The notes under the pieces are model-generated. The model was given only the letters and a program-made list of their open reading frames with translations, made no database searches and had not been told where the DNA came from. 64,000 nucleotides of DNA from Rhizobiales bacterium 62-47 (lineage in GTDB: Bacteria; Pseudomonadota; Alphaproteobacteria; Rhizobiales; Xanthobacteraceae). The stretch is taken from positions 62,001 to 126,000 of the forward strand of contig MKVX01000020.1 of NCBI GenBank assembly GCA_001899255.1, in the 5' to 3' direction. Below are positions 16,532-25,101 of the stretch, piece by piece (position 1 is the first letter of the stretch; every line of letters starts with the position of its first letter). The translations under genes were made by a program, and so were the position numbers.

Positions 16532-18640
16532 TCAGCCTTTCACCAGTCGTGCTTGTGCGCGAACCGCACGCGACGTCGTGGGATAGACGGAAATGCCCTG
16601 CTTCATCAACTTGATGCGTTGCGCGCGGACGAAATCGTCCTGATATTTGTCACCTGAGCTGCGTAGCGCCAGCGACATCGGCGCACCGTCCGGCCGGGCG
16701 CGCGCAATCGAGGCGCAGATGGCATCCAGCGCCTTCAGGCCCTCGATATCGTTCTCTATGAAATCCAGCACCCAGCCCATCTCGACGAAAACGACGATGC
16801 GGTCGATGTTGCCGTCGACCTTGAGCAAGTTGATGATCTCCTCGAAAATGTAGCGCTCGCCATCGCGCAGGCCCCAGACCGGGATATCGATTGGATTGGC
16901 GACGCTGGTTCCGGGGATGCCAAAGCGCCGCAAGCCATCGCCCGTGGCCTGCTGCAGTTGCGGGATCTTGAGGCCCACCTGCGCCGCCACGTCCGACGAG
17001 GTGACGCTGACGCCGCCACCTGAACCGAACAGTGCAAGCCTGTTGCCCTCACTTCGCCCATGCACCGACAGCGCCAGCAGGGTATCCATCAAGTCGTCCA
17101 TGCTGCCGACCTGGATGACGCCGGATTGCGCGATACCGGCGTCCCACAGCACGCGATCAGTCGCCAGCGCCGCGGTGTGGCTCGATGCCGCCACCTGACC
17201 CTGCTCGGTCATTCCGCCGCGCAGAATGACGACCGGTTTGCGCATCGCTCGCGCGGCGCGGAAGAACAACCCCGGATCGCGCAACGACTCGATATAGAAC
17301 GCAACGATCTTTGTGTTGGGATCGGCATCTGCATAGAGCAAGAGATCGAGCATATCGAGATCGGCGCAATTGCCACACGACAACGCCCGCGCGACCGGCA
17401 GACCCCAGACTTGCGCTCGGCGGACCACATCACCCGCGTAAGTGCCGCTCTGCGAATAGAACGTGATGCCGCCCGGCTCGGTCGGGTTGTAGCGCGGCGC
17501 GCCGATGGCCATGCGTGTGCTCGACGAGAACGTGCCGATGCAATTCGGGCCGATCATGCGCATCGAGCCAATGGCCAGTTGTTCCCGCATGGCCTGCTCG
17601 AGCCCGGCGCTGTCGCTGGAATACTCGGAGAAGCCGGCGGTCAACACCTGCGCCACCTTCACGCCCTTGTCGCGGCATTGCGCCAGCACATCGGGCACCA
17701 GCTTGTTGCCGACGGCGATATAGGCACGGTCAACTTCCGCCGGAATCGATGCCACGGACGGATACGCCTTGAGGCCGCAGATTTCGGTCGCAGTCGGATG
17801 TACCGGATAGATTTTGCCGGTGAAACCAAACTCGACAAGGCTTTGAATTAACTGATAGCCGAGCTTGTCTTTCGAGGTGGACGCACCGACGAAGGCAATC
17901 GCCTTGGGATCGAAGATGGCATCGAGTCCTGCCAGCCGCGCCTTGCGCCGCGCAATGGCTTGCTGCATGTCCTCGTCGGACCGCAACTCGTTCGATGTCA
18001 ATTGAGCGGGCTCGCCGGCGACCGCATCGACAGCGACGGCCGTCGCGCCATTGACGATCACCGGATTGATATCGATTTCATCGACCGTCTCACGCATCAT
18101 CAGCCCGTCGCGACCGCCGACAGCCAAAAGATAGCGCGCCAGCACCTGACGGCCTTCCGCGCCGCCATTGGCGAAGCGGCCGGGGAAAGCTGCATCGATC
18201 AGGGCGAACGCCTTACTTTCATCGATCGGTGCCAGCGCCGCTTTCGGCTTGGCGCGCTGCTCGACGCCGGAACCGCCCTGCCCCACCAGCAGGACCGGGC
18301 CGTAGTCACGGTCGAGGCGCGCGCCGATGAACACTTCGAGACCGCGGGGCACCATCTCCTCGACGAGTACGCCTTCAATCGCCGCATCGGGATGAGATTT
18401 TCGGCAAGCGTCGATGATCGACTGGTAGGCTTCGGCAGCCTGCGCCGCATTGACGGACAGACGAACGCCGCCGGCATCTACCTTGTGCACGATATCCGGC
18501 GAAACCACCTTGAGCGCGCAAGGATGACCGAGACGTTGCACGACGTCGGCCGCCATCGCCGCGGATGTCGCCAGCGTCGGATTGGTAGTGGCGATACCAT
18601 AGCGCGCCAGCAACTTCTTGGATTCGATTTCAGTCTTCAT
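16532..18640 (-). CDS. ADP-forming acyl-CoA synthetase with beta-alpha domain order
   Basis: Makes an acyl-CoA from acid, ATP and CoA through a phosphohistidine, releasing ADP (acetate-CoA ligase family). In 702 residues an ATP-grasp subdomain comes first (SKKLLARYGI, LGHPCALKVVSPDIVHK), then the CoA-binding region (DPKAIAFVGASTSKDKLGYQ) and the catalytic-histidine domain, where His488 in SSHTAALATD is the expected phosphorylated residue. The usual fused order is alpha then beta, so this is the permuted arrangement. ATG 18640 has GAAAGG upstream. It sits between a GntR gene and a crotonase, and is probably the activating enzyme of the pathway. Confidence 0.85.
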   Translation of the reverse strand: MKTEIESKKLLARYGIATTNPTLATSAAMAADVVQRLGHPCALKVVSPDIVHKVDAGGVRLSVNAAQAAEAYQSIIDACRKSHPDAAIEGVLVEEMVPRGLEVFIGARLDRDYGPVLLVGQGGSGVEQRAKPKAALAPIDESKAFALIDAAFPGRFANGGAEGRQVLARYLLAVGGRDGLMMRETVDEIDINPVIVNGATAVAVDAVAGEPAQLTSNELRSDEDMQQAIARRKARLAGLDAIFDPKAIAFVGASTSKDKLGYQLIQSLVEFGFTGKIYPVHPTATEICGLKAYPSVASIPAEVDRAYIAVGNKLVPDVLAQCRDKGVKVAQVLTAGFSEYSSDSAGLEQAMREQLAIGSMRMIGPNCIGTFSSSTRMAIGAPRYNPTEPGGITFYSQSGTYAGDVVRRAQVWGLPVARALSCGNCADLDMLDLLLYADADPNTKIVAFYIESLRDPGLFFRAARAMRKPVVILRGGMTEQGQVAASSHTAALATDRVLWDAGIAQSGVIQVGSMDDLMDTLLALSVHGRSEGNRLALFGSGGGVSVTSSDVAAQVGLKIPQLQQATGDGLRRFGIPGTSVANPIDIPVWGLRDGERYIFEEIINLLKVDGNIDRIVVFVEMGWVLDFIENDIEGLKALDAICASIARARPDGAPMSLALRSSGDKYQDDFVRAQRIKLMKQGISVYPTTSRAVRAQARLVKG

Positions 18641-18662
18641 TCCGAGAAACCTTTCATTCTTC

Positions 18663-19424
18663 TTATTGGAAGCGTGGCGGCCGCTTCTCGAGAAACGCAT
18701 TCATTCCTTCATCGGCGTCGGCGCTGCTCTGCAGCAGACGCCCCTCGCTCGACTCGAAGCGCCGCGCGGCGTCTTCGCCGTCGCGCATGAAAATGCCGAG
18801 ACCGGTTTTGATACCGGCCAGGACTGCCGACGAATTGGCAGCCAACGCCCTGGCGACTTCCAGTCCCAATTCCATTGCGCAGCCAGGCTCGGCGATACGA
18901 TTGACGAAGCCGAATTGCGCAGCTTCGCTGGCAGGCACGCGGCGCGCAGTCGCGAGAATGTCGTAGGCGACACCCAACGGCACCAGCGACGGAAGCCGGC
19001 TGATCTGCCCGCCGATCGGCAACAGACCGATCTTTGCTCCCGGCGCGGCGAAATCCGCATGCGGTTCGCAAATCCGCATGTCGCAAGATAGTGCGAGGAT
19101 GAAGCCGCCGGCATGCGCAGCACCGTTGACCACTGCAATCGTCGGCGTCGTCATTCGCTGCGGCTTGAAGAACGGTTCGTTGAGCTTTTCGTCGGCGGCG
19201 TGATCGCGATGCGTCAACAATTCATTGAGATCGTGACCGCTGGAGAAGGCCCGGTCTCCCGCGCCCGTCACTACGACACAACGCACCGAGCGATCGGCTT
19301 CCGCCACATCCAGCAACTCACCGAGGCGCGCGGTCATGCCATGGGTGAAGGCATTGCGCTTCGCTTCGTTGTCGATGGTCAGGATCAGGATGCTGCCGTC
19401 CCGACGGCTGTGAATGGCGGGCAC
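18663..19424 (-). CDS. Crotonase-like protein lacking both hydratase glutamates
   Basis: Crotonase superfamily, 253 residues, with the fold motifs RAFSSGHDLNELL (oxyanion hole) and HAGGFILALSCDMRI. Where hydratases have two catalytic glutamates this protein has Ile109 and Gly129 (FAAPGAKIG). It therefore should not be an ordinary enoyl-CoA hydratase. Crotonase relatives without these residues act as isomerases, hydrolases, C-C lyases or decarboxylases. It lies four bases after livF and 22 bases before the acyl-CoA synthetase, so it acts in the same pathway. The specific reaction cannot be stated. Confidence 0.85.
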   Translation of the reverse strand: MPAIHSRRDGSILILTIDNEAKRNAFTHGMTARLGELLDVAEADRSVRCVVVTGAGDRAFSSGHDLNELLTHRDHAADEKLNEPFFKPQRMTTPTIAVVNGAAHAGGFILALSCDMRICEPHADFAAPGAKIGLLPIGGQISRLPSLVPLGVAYDILATARRVPASEAAQFGFVNRIAEPGCAMELGLEVARALAANSSAVLAGIKTGLGIFMRDGEDAARRFESSEGRLLQSSADADEGMNAFLEKRPPRFQ

Positions 19425-19427
19425 GGC

Positions 19428-20135
19428 CTACTCCACTGTCAACATGTTGGCGAGCCGATCCGGCGCGGCGAGCACCTCGTCACGAACGAACGATTGCACG
19501 ATCTGGCCATTCTCCATGACGTAGAAACGATCGCCGACCGCGAGCGCCAATGGTAGACTTTGCTCGACGAGGACGATACCGATGCCGCGATTGCGCGCGG
19601 CGTCGATCGACTGCTTGATGGCGTCGACGTAACTGGGCGCCAGACCTTCGGTCGGCTCGTCGAGCATCATGTAATGCGGATTGGCCAGCATGGCGCGCGC
19701 GACGACGAGCATCTGCTGTTCGCCGCCGCTCAGAGTTCCGGCCTTCTGGCTCATGCGTTCACCGAGTCGCGGGAAGATCTCCAGTGCCTCGGCGATGGTG
19801 AAGTCCTGGCCGCGCGCGGCCTTGCGTTTGGCGACACGGAGATTCTCGTCCACCGTCAGATTCGGAAATACCTTGCGATCTTCCGGCACCAGCGTGATGC
19901 CCATCTGCGAACGGCGATAAGTCGGCCCGCGCAGCTCTTCGCCATTCAGCACGACCTTGCCTTCGAGCCGGTCCACCAGCCCCATGGTGGCGCGAAGCGT
20001 CGTCGTCTTGCCCATGCCGTTCAAACCCAGCAGGCAGGCCACCGTGCCCTGACCGACCTCGAAGCTGACGCCGTGAAGGATCTGGCTGGAGCCATAAAAG
20101 GCGCAGAGATTGTCGTAAACCAGCGCGCCGCTCAT
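19428..20135 (-). CDS. livF: Branched-chain-type ABC transporter ATPase LivF
   Basis: ATP-binding subunit, 235 residues. Walker A GLNGMGKTT, signature LSGGEQQMLVVARAM and Walker B MMLDEPTEGLAPS are intact, with VLVEQSL as the LivF-type H-loop. Its ATG overlaps the livG stop as ATGA. It works with LivG on the LivH-LivM permease. The adjacent enzymes suggest an organic-acid rather than amino-acid cargo. Confidence 0.9.
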   Translation of the reverse strand: MSGALVYDNLCAFYGSSQILHGVSFEVGQGTVACLLGLNGMGKTTTLRATMGLVDRLEGKVVLNGEELRGPTYRRSQMGITLVPEDRKVFPNLTVDENLRVAKRKAARGQDFTIAEALEIFPRLGERMSQKAGTLSGGEQQMLVVARAMLANPHYMMLDEPTEGLAPSYVDAIKQSIDAARNRGIGIVLVEQSLPLALAVGDRFYVMENGQIVQSFVRDEVLAAPDRLANMLTVE

Positions 20136-20884
20136 GCCGCAAAACTCCCGTGCAGATAAGCCTTGCGAACAGCTTCGTTGTCGCGAATTTCGGCCGGCGG
20201 CGCATCGGCGATCACCTCGCCGTGCTGCATGACGGTGATGCGGTCGGACAGTCGCATCACCATGGCGACGTCGTGCTCAACCACGACGATGGTGACACCG
20301 AGCGACGCGCGAAGTTCCGTGATGAGCGCGGCAATGGTCTCGCGGTCGCCCCGCGACATGCCGGCCAGCGGTTCGTCCATGAGGATCAGCTTCGGCTTGA
20401 GCGCGAGGCCGATGGCTATATCGAGCGCGCGCTGATAACCGTGCGCGAGCGCTCCGGCCTTGTCCTTGTCGCGTCCGCGCAGCCCGACCTTGCCGAGAAC
20501 ATCCATCGCCTCGGAGACAATCGCCTGCTCGCTCGCAGTGGATTGCCAGATCGACCGGCTGACACCCTCTCGCGAGCGGATGGCAAGGGCGACGTTCTCG
20601 ACGACAGACAGATTTTTGAAGATGCTGGTGCGCTGGAAGGTACGCGCCAGCCCGACCTTCGCCAGCCGCTCGGGCGACCAGCCAGTGACATCGTTGCCAT
20701 CGAATACCACGTGGCCTGCCGCCGGTGGAATCGCCCCGGTAATCAAGTTGAATAGCGTCGTCTTGCCGGCGCCGTTGGGGCCGATGATGGAATGAATCGC
20801 GCCCGGTGCGATCTTCAGATTGACGCCACTGACGGCTTTAAGTCCGCCGAAGTGCTTCGTGATGTTTGATGTTTCGAGGATCAT
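20132..20884 (-). CDS. livG: Branched-chain-type ABC transporter ATPase LivG
   Basis: ATP-binding subunit of 250 residues. Walker A GPNGAGKTT, signature region LAHGYQRALDIAIGLA and Walker B LILMDEPLAGMSRGD are present, as is the H-loop VVVEHDVAMVM. The signature reads LAHGYQ, a common LivG variant. Both ends overlap their neighbours by ATGA, showing tight coupling in the livHMGF block. Confidence 0.9.
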   Translation of the reverse strand: MILETSNITKHFGGLKAVSGVNLKIAPGAIHSIIGPNGAGKTTLFNLITGAIPPAAGHVVFDGNDVTGWSPERLAKVGLARTFQRTSIFKNLSVVENVALAIRSREGVSRSIWQSTASEQAIVSEAMDVLGKVGLRGRDKDKAGALAHGYQRALDIAIGLALKPKLILMDEPLAGMSRGDRETIAALITELRASLGVTIVVVEHDVAMVMRLSDRITVMQHGEVIADAPPAEIRDNEAVRKAYLHGSFAA

Positions 20885-21885
20885 GACGCCGCTCCCCGCC
20901 GCGACGCTCCAAAGCGCGACCAGAGGCTCGACAGCGCACCGAACAAGCCGCCCGGCGCGACGATGACGATGAGCACGAAGAAGCCACCGAAGTAGATCAG
21001 CCAGGAATTTGTGATGCTGCTGACGTAGTGCTCAGTGATCGTGAACACCGCCGCGCCAATGACCGGGCCGATAATGGTGCCGACGCCGCCGAGCACCACA
21101 TACATCAGCACCTTGCCGGACTCGAACCAGTTGAGCAGGTCGGATGAGGCTGCACCATTGAACAAGGCAAACAAACCGCCTGCAAGCGCCGCCAGTGTCG
21201 CCGACACCACATAGGAGAGCAGCTTGAGCGACCCGGTATCCAATCCGATGAACCGCGCACGTTCCGTATTTTCGCGGATCGCAAGCCATGCCTTGCCAAG
21301 CGGCGAACGGCGAATATGAAACGACGCGAGGATGGCGGCGAGCAGCACGCCATATAGAATCCAGTACCAGACGTCCGGGCGAACCACCGGAATGCCGAAT
21401 GCCTTCGGCACCGGGATGCCTTGCAGCCCGTCTTCCCCGCCGGTCACACCGGACATCACGAACACCAGCGCAAACATGATCTGGCCCAACGCGAGCGTCA
21501 GGATCGCGAAGGTCTTTCCAATCTGCCGGACCAGCACGAAGCCGATGATCGTCGCCAGTACGATGGTCGCAACCAGCGTGAGCGGCAACACGATCAGCAT
21601 TTCCGGTGTCAGTAATTTGGCGGCGAGGCCTGTGAGATAAGCGCCAAAGCCATACCACGCAGCATGGCCGAACGAGAGCAAGCCGGTGCTGCCCATCAGC
21701 AGATCGAGGCTGAGCGCCACGATGGCCGCAATCACTGCCTGCGATGCGAGGATGAGAAGGAACGGCATGCTGCCGGTCCACAGCGGCACACTTGCGCCGA
21801 GCGCCGCCACCACCACCAGAGCGTAGGTCGTGGTGCGCACCATATCGCGCGACAAGGTCGCGCTTGCAGCGAGACTGTCGCTCAT
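20881..21885 (-). CDS. livM: Branched-chain-type ABC transporter permease LivM
   Basis: Membrane permease, 334 residues with about nine or ten hydrophobic segments. The motif TGLLSFGHAAWYGFGAY corresponds to the family signature LS.GH..F...GAY, and AIRENTERARFIGLDT is the ATPase-contact loop. ATG 21885 overlaps the livH stop as ATGA and has AGGACGG upstream, so I prefer it over an in-frame start 36 bases earlier. Confidence 0.9.
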   Translation of the reverse strand: MSDSLAASATLSRDMVRTTTYALVVVAALGASVPLWTGSMPFLLILASQAVIAAIVALSLDLLMGSTGLLSFGHAAWYGFGAYLTGLAAKLLTPEMLIVLPLTLVATIVLATIIGFVLVRQIGKTFAILTLALGQIMFALVFVMSGVTGGEDGLQGIPVPKAFGIPVVRPDVWYWILYGVLLAAILASFHIRRSPLGKAWLAIRENTERARFIGLDTGSLKLLSYVVSATLAALAGGLFALFNGAASSDLLNWFESGKVLMYVVLGGVGTIIGPVIGAAVFTITEHYVSSITNSWLIYFGGFFVLIVIVAPGGLFGALSSLWSRFGASRRGAAS

Positions 21886-22748
21886 TCCGTCCTGCCTTCC
21901 CCGAAGAATCCTCGCGGCCAATTGATCAGCATGGCCATGACGAGGACGAACAGCAGCATCAGTGCGAGTTGGCCACCGAAGTAACCTTCACCGAAGACCG
22001 TGATCAGGCCGACGACATAGGCTGCGACGATGGCACCGCGCAGACTCCCAAGGCCGCCGAGAATGACGGTCATGAATGCGAGGATGAGAATCTTGTCGCC
22101 GACCGCCGCATAGGCTGTGAAGATTGGTGCGCCGACGACGCCGGAGACTGCAGCCAACGCGGCACTGACTCCAACCACCGAGTGCATCAGATTTTCACGA
22201 TCGATGCCGAGGCAGGCGCCCATCTCCGGATCGTCATTGGCGGCGCGAACACGCAGGCCCCAATCCGAATTCTTCAGGAACAACAGCAGCGCGATTGTCA
22301 GCAGGATCGCCAGTAGCGACAGAAACACGCGGTACATCGGCAGCTTGATCGCGCCGATATCGACAACGCCTTGCAGCGCTGAAGGTATCGCCAGAATCTG
22401 GACGTTGCGGCCGCCGAGTTCGTAGAGCACGCCGGTGATCAGCAACGCGAGGCCGAAGGTGAGGAGAAGGCTGTCGACCATCGGCCGATCGCGGATGCGC
22501 GCGAAAACCGCCCAGTCGAGCAAAACGCCAAGCAATCCGACGCCGATCGGAGCGATCAGCAGTGCAGCCCAGAACGGCAGACCAGAATTGGCCAGCCAAA
22601 TGCCAGCCATCGCGCCGAGACTGAAGAAAGCGCCGTGCGCAAAATTGACGATGCGCCCAACACCGTAGATCAGAGTCAGGCCCAGGCTGAACAACAGCAG
22701 CACTGACCCCATCACCAAGCCGTTTAGTGCCAACGACGCCGCAAGCAT
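21882..22748 (-). CDS. livH: Branched-chain-type ABC transporter permease LivH
   Basis: Membrane permease, 288 residues, first gene of the minus-strand operon that runs down to 11091. The family motif GVGRIVNFAHGAFFSLGAM appears near residue 30-50 and MTVILGGLGSLRGAIVAAYVVG near the C-terminus. ATG 22748 has GGGGGGA just upstream. An in-frame TTG at 22802 would begin inside the predicted promoter region and is less likely. The promoter/operator lies at 22790-22822. Confidence 0.9.
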   Translation of the reverse strand: MLAASLALNGLVMGSVLLLFSLGLTLIYGVGRIVNFAHGAFFSLGAMAGIWLANSGLPFWAALLIAPIGVGLLGVLLDWAVFARIRDRPMVDSLLLTFGLALLITGVLYELGGRNVQILAIPSALQGVVDIGAIKLPMYRVFLSLLAILLTIALLLFLKNSDWGLRVRAANDDPEMGACLGIDRENLMHSVVGVSAALAAVSGVVGAPIFTAYAAVGDKILILAFMTVILGGLGSLRGAIVAAYVVGLITVFGEGYFGGQLALMLLFVLVMAMLINWPRGFFGEGRTE

Positions 22749-22789
22749 GCGGTCCCCCCAGCCTTGTTGTGCTTCTTCCCTGGGAACTG

Positions 22790-22822
22790 AGCTTACGGTC
22801 AACTTTCAGATTGTCAACAATC
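22790..22822 (-). promoter_or_regulatory. livH operon promoter with GntR/FCD-type operator
   Basis: Read on the minus strand, TTGACA (22817-22812) and TAAGCT (22795-22790) are separated by 16 bases and form a good sigma-70 promoter ending about 42 bases before the livH ATG. The palindrome GATTGT-CA-ACAATC (22809-22822) covers the -35 box and matches the TTGT-NN-ACAA shape bound by FCD-type GntR regulators. The likely ligand is the GntR protein encoded at 15696-16526 in the same operon, acting as a repressor. Promoter and palindrome are seen directly; the pairing with the regulator is inferred. Confidence 0.6.
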
Positions 22823-23286
22823 TTACATTCCGGACGTCAATTAGGGTACTCGCGCTGCCAGTTTCGAGGCCCGAGGCCACCCCCGGCAACGAGGGGTGAA
22901 GCCGGCCTAAGCAATTCAATTCATTTTCGTTTCGCGAAATCGTCTTGTGTCTCCTGCGATGAGACGACCGCAATGCAAGCTTGTGGGTTGCTTCTCGAGA
23001 GGCAGGCCGCAGCCATCGCCATTCAATTGCGATGGCGGGGGACCAGATGAACGATTGCGAACTGACCCCCGCCATCGGAACCAACTTCCTTGCATCGCTT
23101 CTCGACGCGGCAGCATTGAATCCGCAAACGCAAGATTCGCATCACAAACTGCCGCATGGTGCGGGAGTCTCGGCTCCTCTCGGATATCGTCGATGCGATC
23201 GGCCAATCGCGCACGAAGGGAATAGAATCGACCTAAGAGATAGTCTGCGCGGACGAGATTGCTTCGGTTGCGCCTCAATAGCTTTG
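22823..23286. other. 464-base gene-free stretch
   Basis: No open frame here has a credible ribosome site or recognisable product. Possible peptides on both strands are Arg/Cys-rich shadows. It contains the nested hairpins at 23012-23076 and a small hairpin AATAG-CTTTG-CTATT at the stop codon of the gene ending at 23287. It may be a decayed element or the 3' region of the exported-protein gene. Confidence 0.5.
23012..23076. repeat. Mutually exclusive nested inverted repeats
   Basis: GCCATCGC (23012-23019) can pair with GCGATGGC (23029-23036). The overlapping GATGGCGGGGG (23031-23041) can instead pair with CCCCCGCCATC (23066-23076), a perfect 11-bp stem with a 24-base loop. Only one of the two stems can form in a transcript. 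No T-run follows on either strand. The structure resembles an attenuator switch or the relic of a mobile-element end. Confidence 0.5.
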
Positions 23287-23769
23287 CTATTCTGACCACA
23301 CGATATCGAAGCGATTGAGGCCAATCGACTTGGTCACGAACTTGAGGGATTTACCTGACAAGCTCGTCAACGAACCGGTGGCAAACTTGACCAGTGCTTT
23401 GCCCGAACCGGTCAACCCGGCCGGTTTGCCATCCTTCATATCGATCGATGCAGTGCCCTCCTGCATTTGGGTTACAGCAAAACCACCGGCTATCCTGTGA
23501 ACGCCACCCACCAGGAGAAGTTTGCCTTTTGATCCATCCCATTCACTTACGTTCATTGCGGAGTATACGGCGCCCTTCAGCAGGCCGTCGACACCGACGC
23601 AGGAAAATTGATACGACGCCAATCCGTGGCTGGCGCGATCACCTATCGGCTCGGGAGTGGAAGCACCGAGAATGTTGCACTCATAACGTCCGATTACATC
23701 TGAATGCGCGACATTTATCGACCCGACAATGCCAAGCATGGCGCAAGCAATCATTAAAATTGCGCGCAT
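23287..23769 (-). CDS. Exported hypothetical protein
   Basis: Unrecognised 160-residue protein with a clear signal peptide (MRAILMIACAMLGIVGSI.. ending ..VAHS). The mature part contains VIGRYECNILGAS and a C-terminal half rich in Gly, Ser and Lys with alternating strands (KALVKFATGSLTSLSGKSLK), suggesting a small beta-rich periplasmic domain. Two cysteines in the mature part could form one disulfide. GAGG lies eight bases before ATG 23769, so I prefer this start over ATG 23775, which is too close to that site. Base composition is somewhat more AT-rich than in the operon downstream. Confidence 0.65.
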   Translation of the reverse strand: MRAILMIACAMLGIVGSINVAHSDVIGRYECNILGASTPEPIGDRASHGLASYQFSCVGVDGLLKGAVYSAMNVSEWDGSKGKLLLVGGVHRIAGGFAVTQMQEGTASIDMKDGKPAGLTGSGKALVKFATGSLTSLSGKSLKFVTKSIGLNRFDIVWSE

Positions 23770-23913
23770 GATCATGACCTCACTGCGCTGACACAATGTG
23801 GTGCCAAATTAGAATGTGCAGGGAGATGCGGCTTGATCGAATTCAAGACGTGAAATGGTCGATCTCTTCTCCGAAAGCAATCTTCCAGCGAGATAGTGCC
23901 GACTGCCACCGCA

Positions 23914-25101
23914 CTAGAACAATTTTGGCTGCCGCTGCCGCTGAATTCGCACATACGTCAACAAATTTGCGAATCCTATCAAGAGCAAAACTCCCCCGAC
24001 GCTCATCGCGATCCGCATCGCCAAGCCGCCGTCAATTCGCTCCAGCAAGACTTGGCAACCAAACGCCAGAAGCACTCCACCGCAGTACACTTCCAAAGAA
24101 TTCTCACCGCAAAGGATTGCACCGCGGAGTAAGGTCGACGCACTGCGAATACGAGCCATCGCAATCCGCGACACAATCACCGCCAAGGCGATGAAGTGAA
24201 GCAACCGCAGCACATCGAGGTTGGGCTTATCGATCGGATAAATCCATTGCATGGCCGAGTTGGGCAAGAATCTATCTAGCGCCGGAATGTGCCAACTAAC
24301 TGTAATGATAGTGCTTAGCAACAGATAGATCGCTGCAATAACAGTCACCTCGCGCTTCATTAGTATTCGCGACAGGCGATGCCGTCCCTCTATGACCCAC
24401 CAGGCTCCAAAAACGACCAGAACCTGCCACGCAAAAGGATTGAAATACCATTGACCACTTGGCCACTGAGGAAGATTCCAACCAAAGATTTGGACCGAAA
24501 AGTAGATCGCGAACGAGCCTGCCAGCGTCAAATTAGGCGCCTTCAATAGCGACCACAGCAGCCCAGCAAACAGCGCGTGGTATACGACAAAATTTGGAAG
24601 CACGTCCGTGTTCACGGAACGGTACTGCAAGATCAGTGCCTGACTAAGTGCCGCTCCGGGATCATTCATGAAAATCTGGATATTCATCTGATCGGCAAAC
24701 CGATCGGCCCCCGCGAGATGGACCGAGACTATGCAAGCCAGAATAAGAAGCAGAAATGCGCAGTAGATTTCCCAACTTCGGCCGACGGCGTGGCTGACGA
24801 CGGCGCACCACCCCTCGCGCTTCTGAATCTTATGATAGGCCACTGCGCATGTCATGCCGGAGACGAACATGAACACTTCTGTTGCGTCACTAAAGCCGTA
24901 ATAGCGAAGAGTGAGCCAACTCGCCGGATTGTTCGGAATGTGATCGACGAACACAAACCACAGCGCTATCCCTCGATAAACGTCGAGCTGCGTTTCTCTT
25001 GCGACGAAATTAGACATGAGTATCAAACGCTCACAGAGCCCCCAATCATCAATCGCCTTTGAAACGATCTTGCCTACAATAAACGATATCAAGAACGGCA
25101 T
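23914..25101 (-). CDS. OpgC-type membrane acyltransferase-like protein
   Basis: About ten membrane segments in 395 residues. The family opening ETQLDVYRGIALWFVFVDHIPNNP matches OpgC, which succinylates periplasmic glucans. Motifs GFSDATEVFMFVSGMTCAVAYHK and MQWIYPIDKPNLDVLRLLHF are typical. ATG 25101 has GGAAAG directly upstream and overlaps the protease gene by 13 bases, implying coupling; ATG 25017 would give the shorter conventional N-terminus. In Rhizobiales such genes are numerous and their acceptors are often unknown, so succinylation is inferred from the family only. Confidence 0.8.
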   Translation of the reverse strand: MPFLISFIVGKIVSKAIDDWGLCERLILMSNFVARETQLDVYRGIALWFVFVDHIPNNPASWLTLRYYGFSDATEVFMFVSGMTCAVAYHKIQKREGWCAVVSHAVGRSWEIYCAFLLLILACIVSVHLAGADRFADQMNIQIFMNDPGAALSQALILQYRSVNTDVLPNFVVYHALFAGLLWSLLKAPNLTLAGSFAIYFSVQIFGWNLPQWPSGQWYFNPFAWQVLVVFGAWWVIEGRHRLSRILMKREVTVIAAIYLLLSTIITVSWHIPALDRFLPNSAMQWIYPIDKPNLDVLRLLHFIALAVIVSRIAMARIRSASTLLRGAILCGENSLEVYCGGVLLAFGCQVLLERIDGGLAMRIAMSVGGVLLLIGFANLLTYVRIQRQRQPKLF

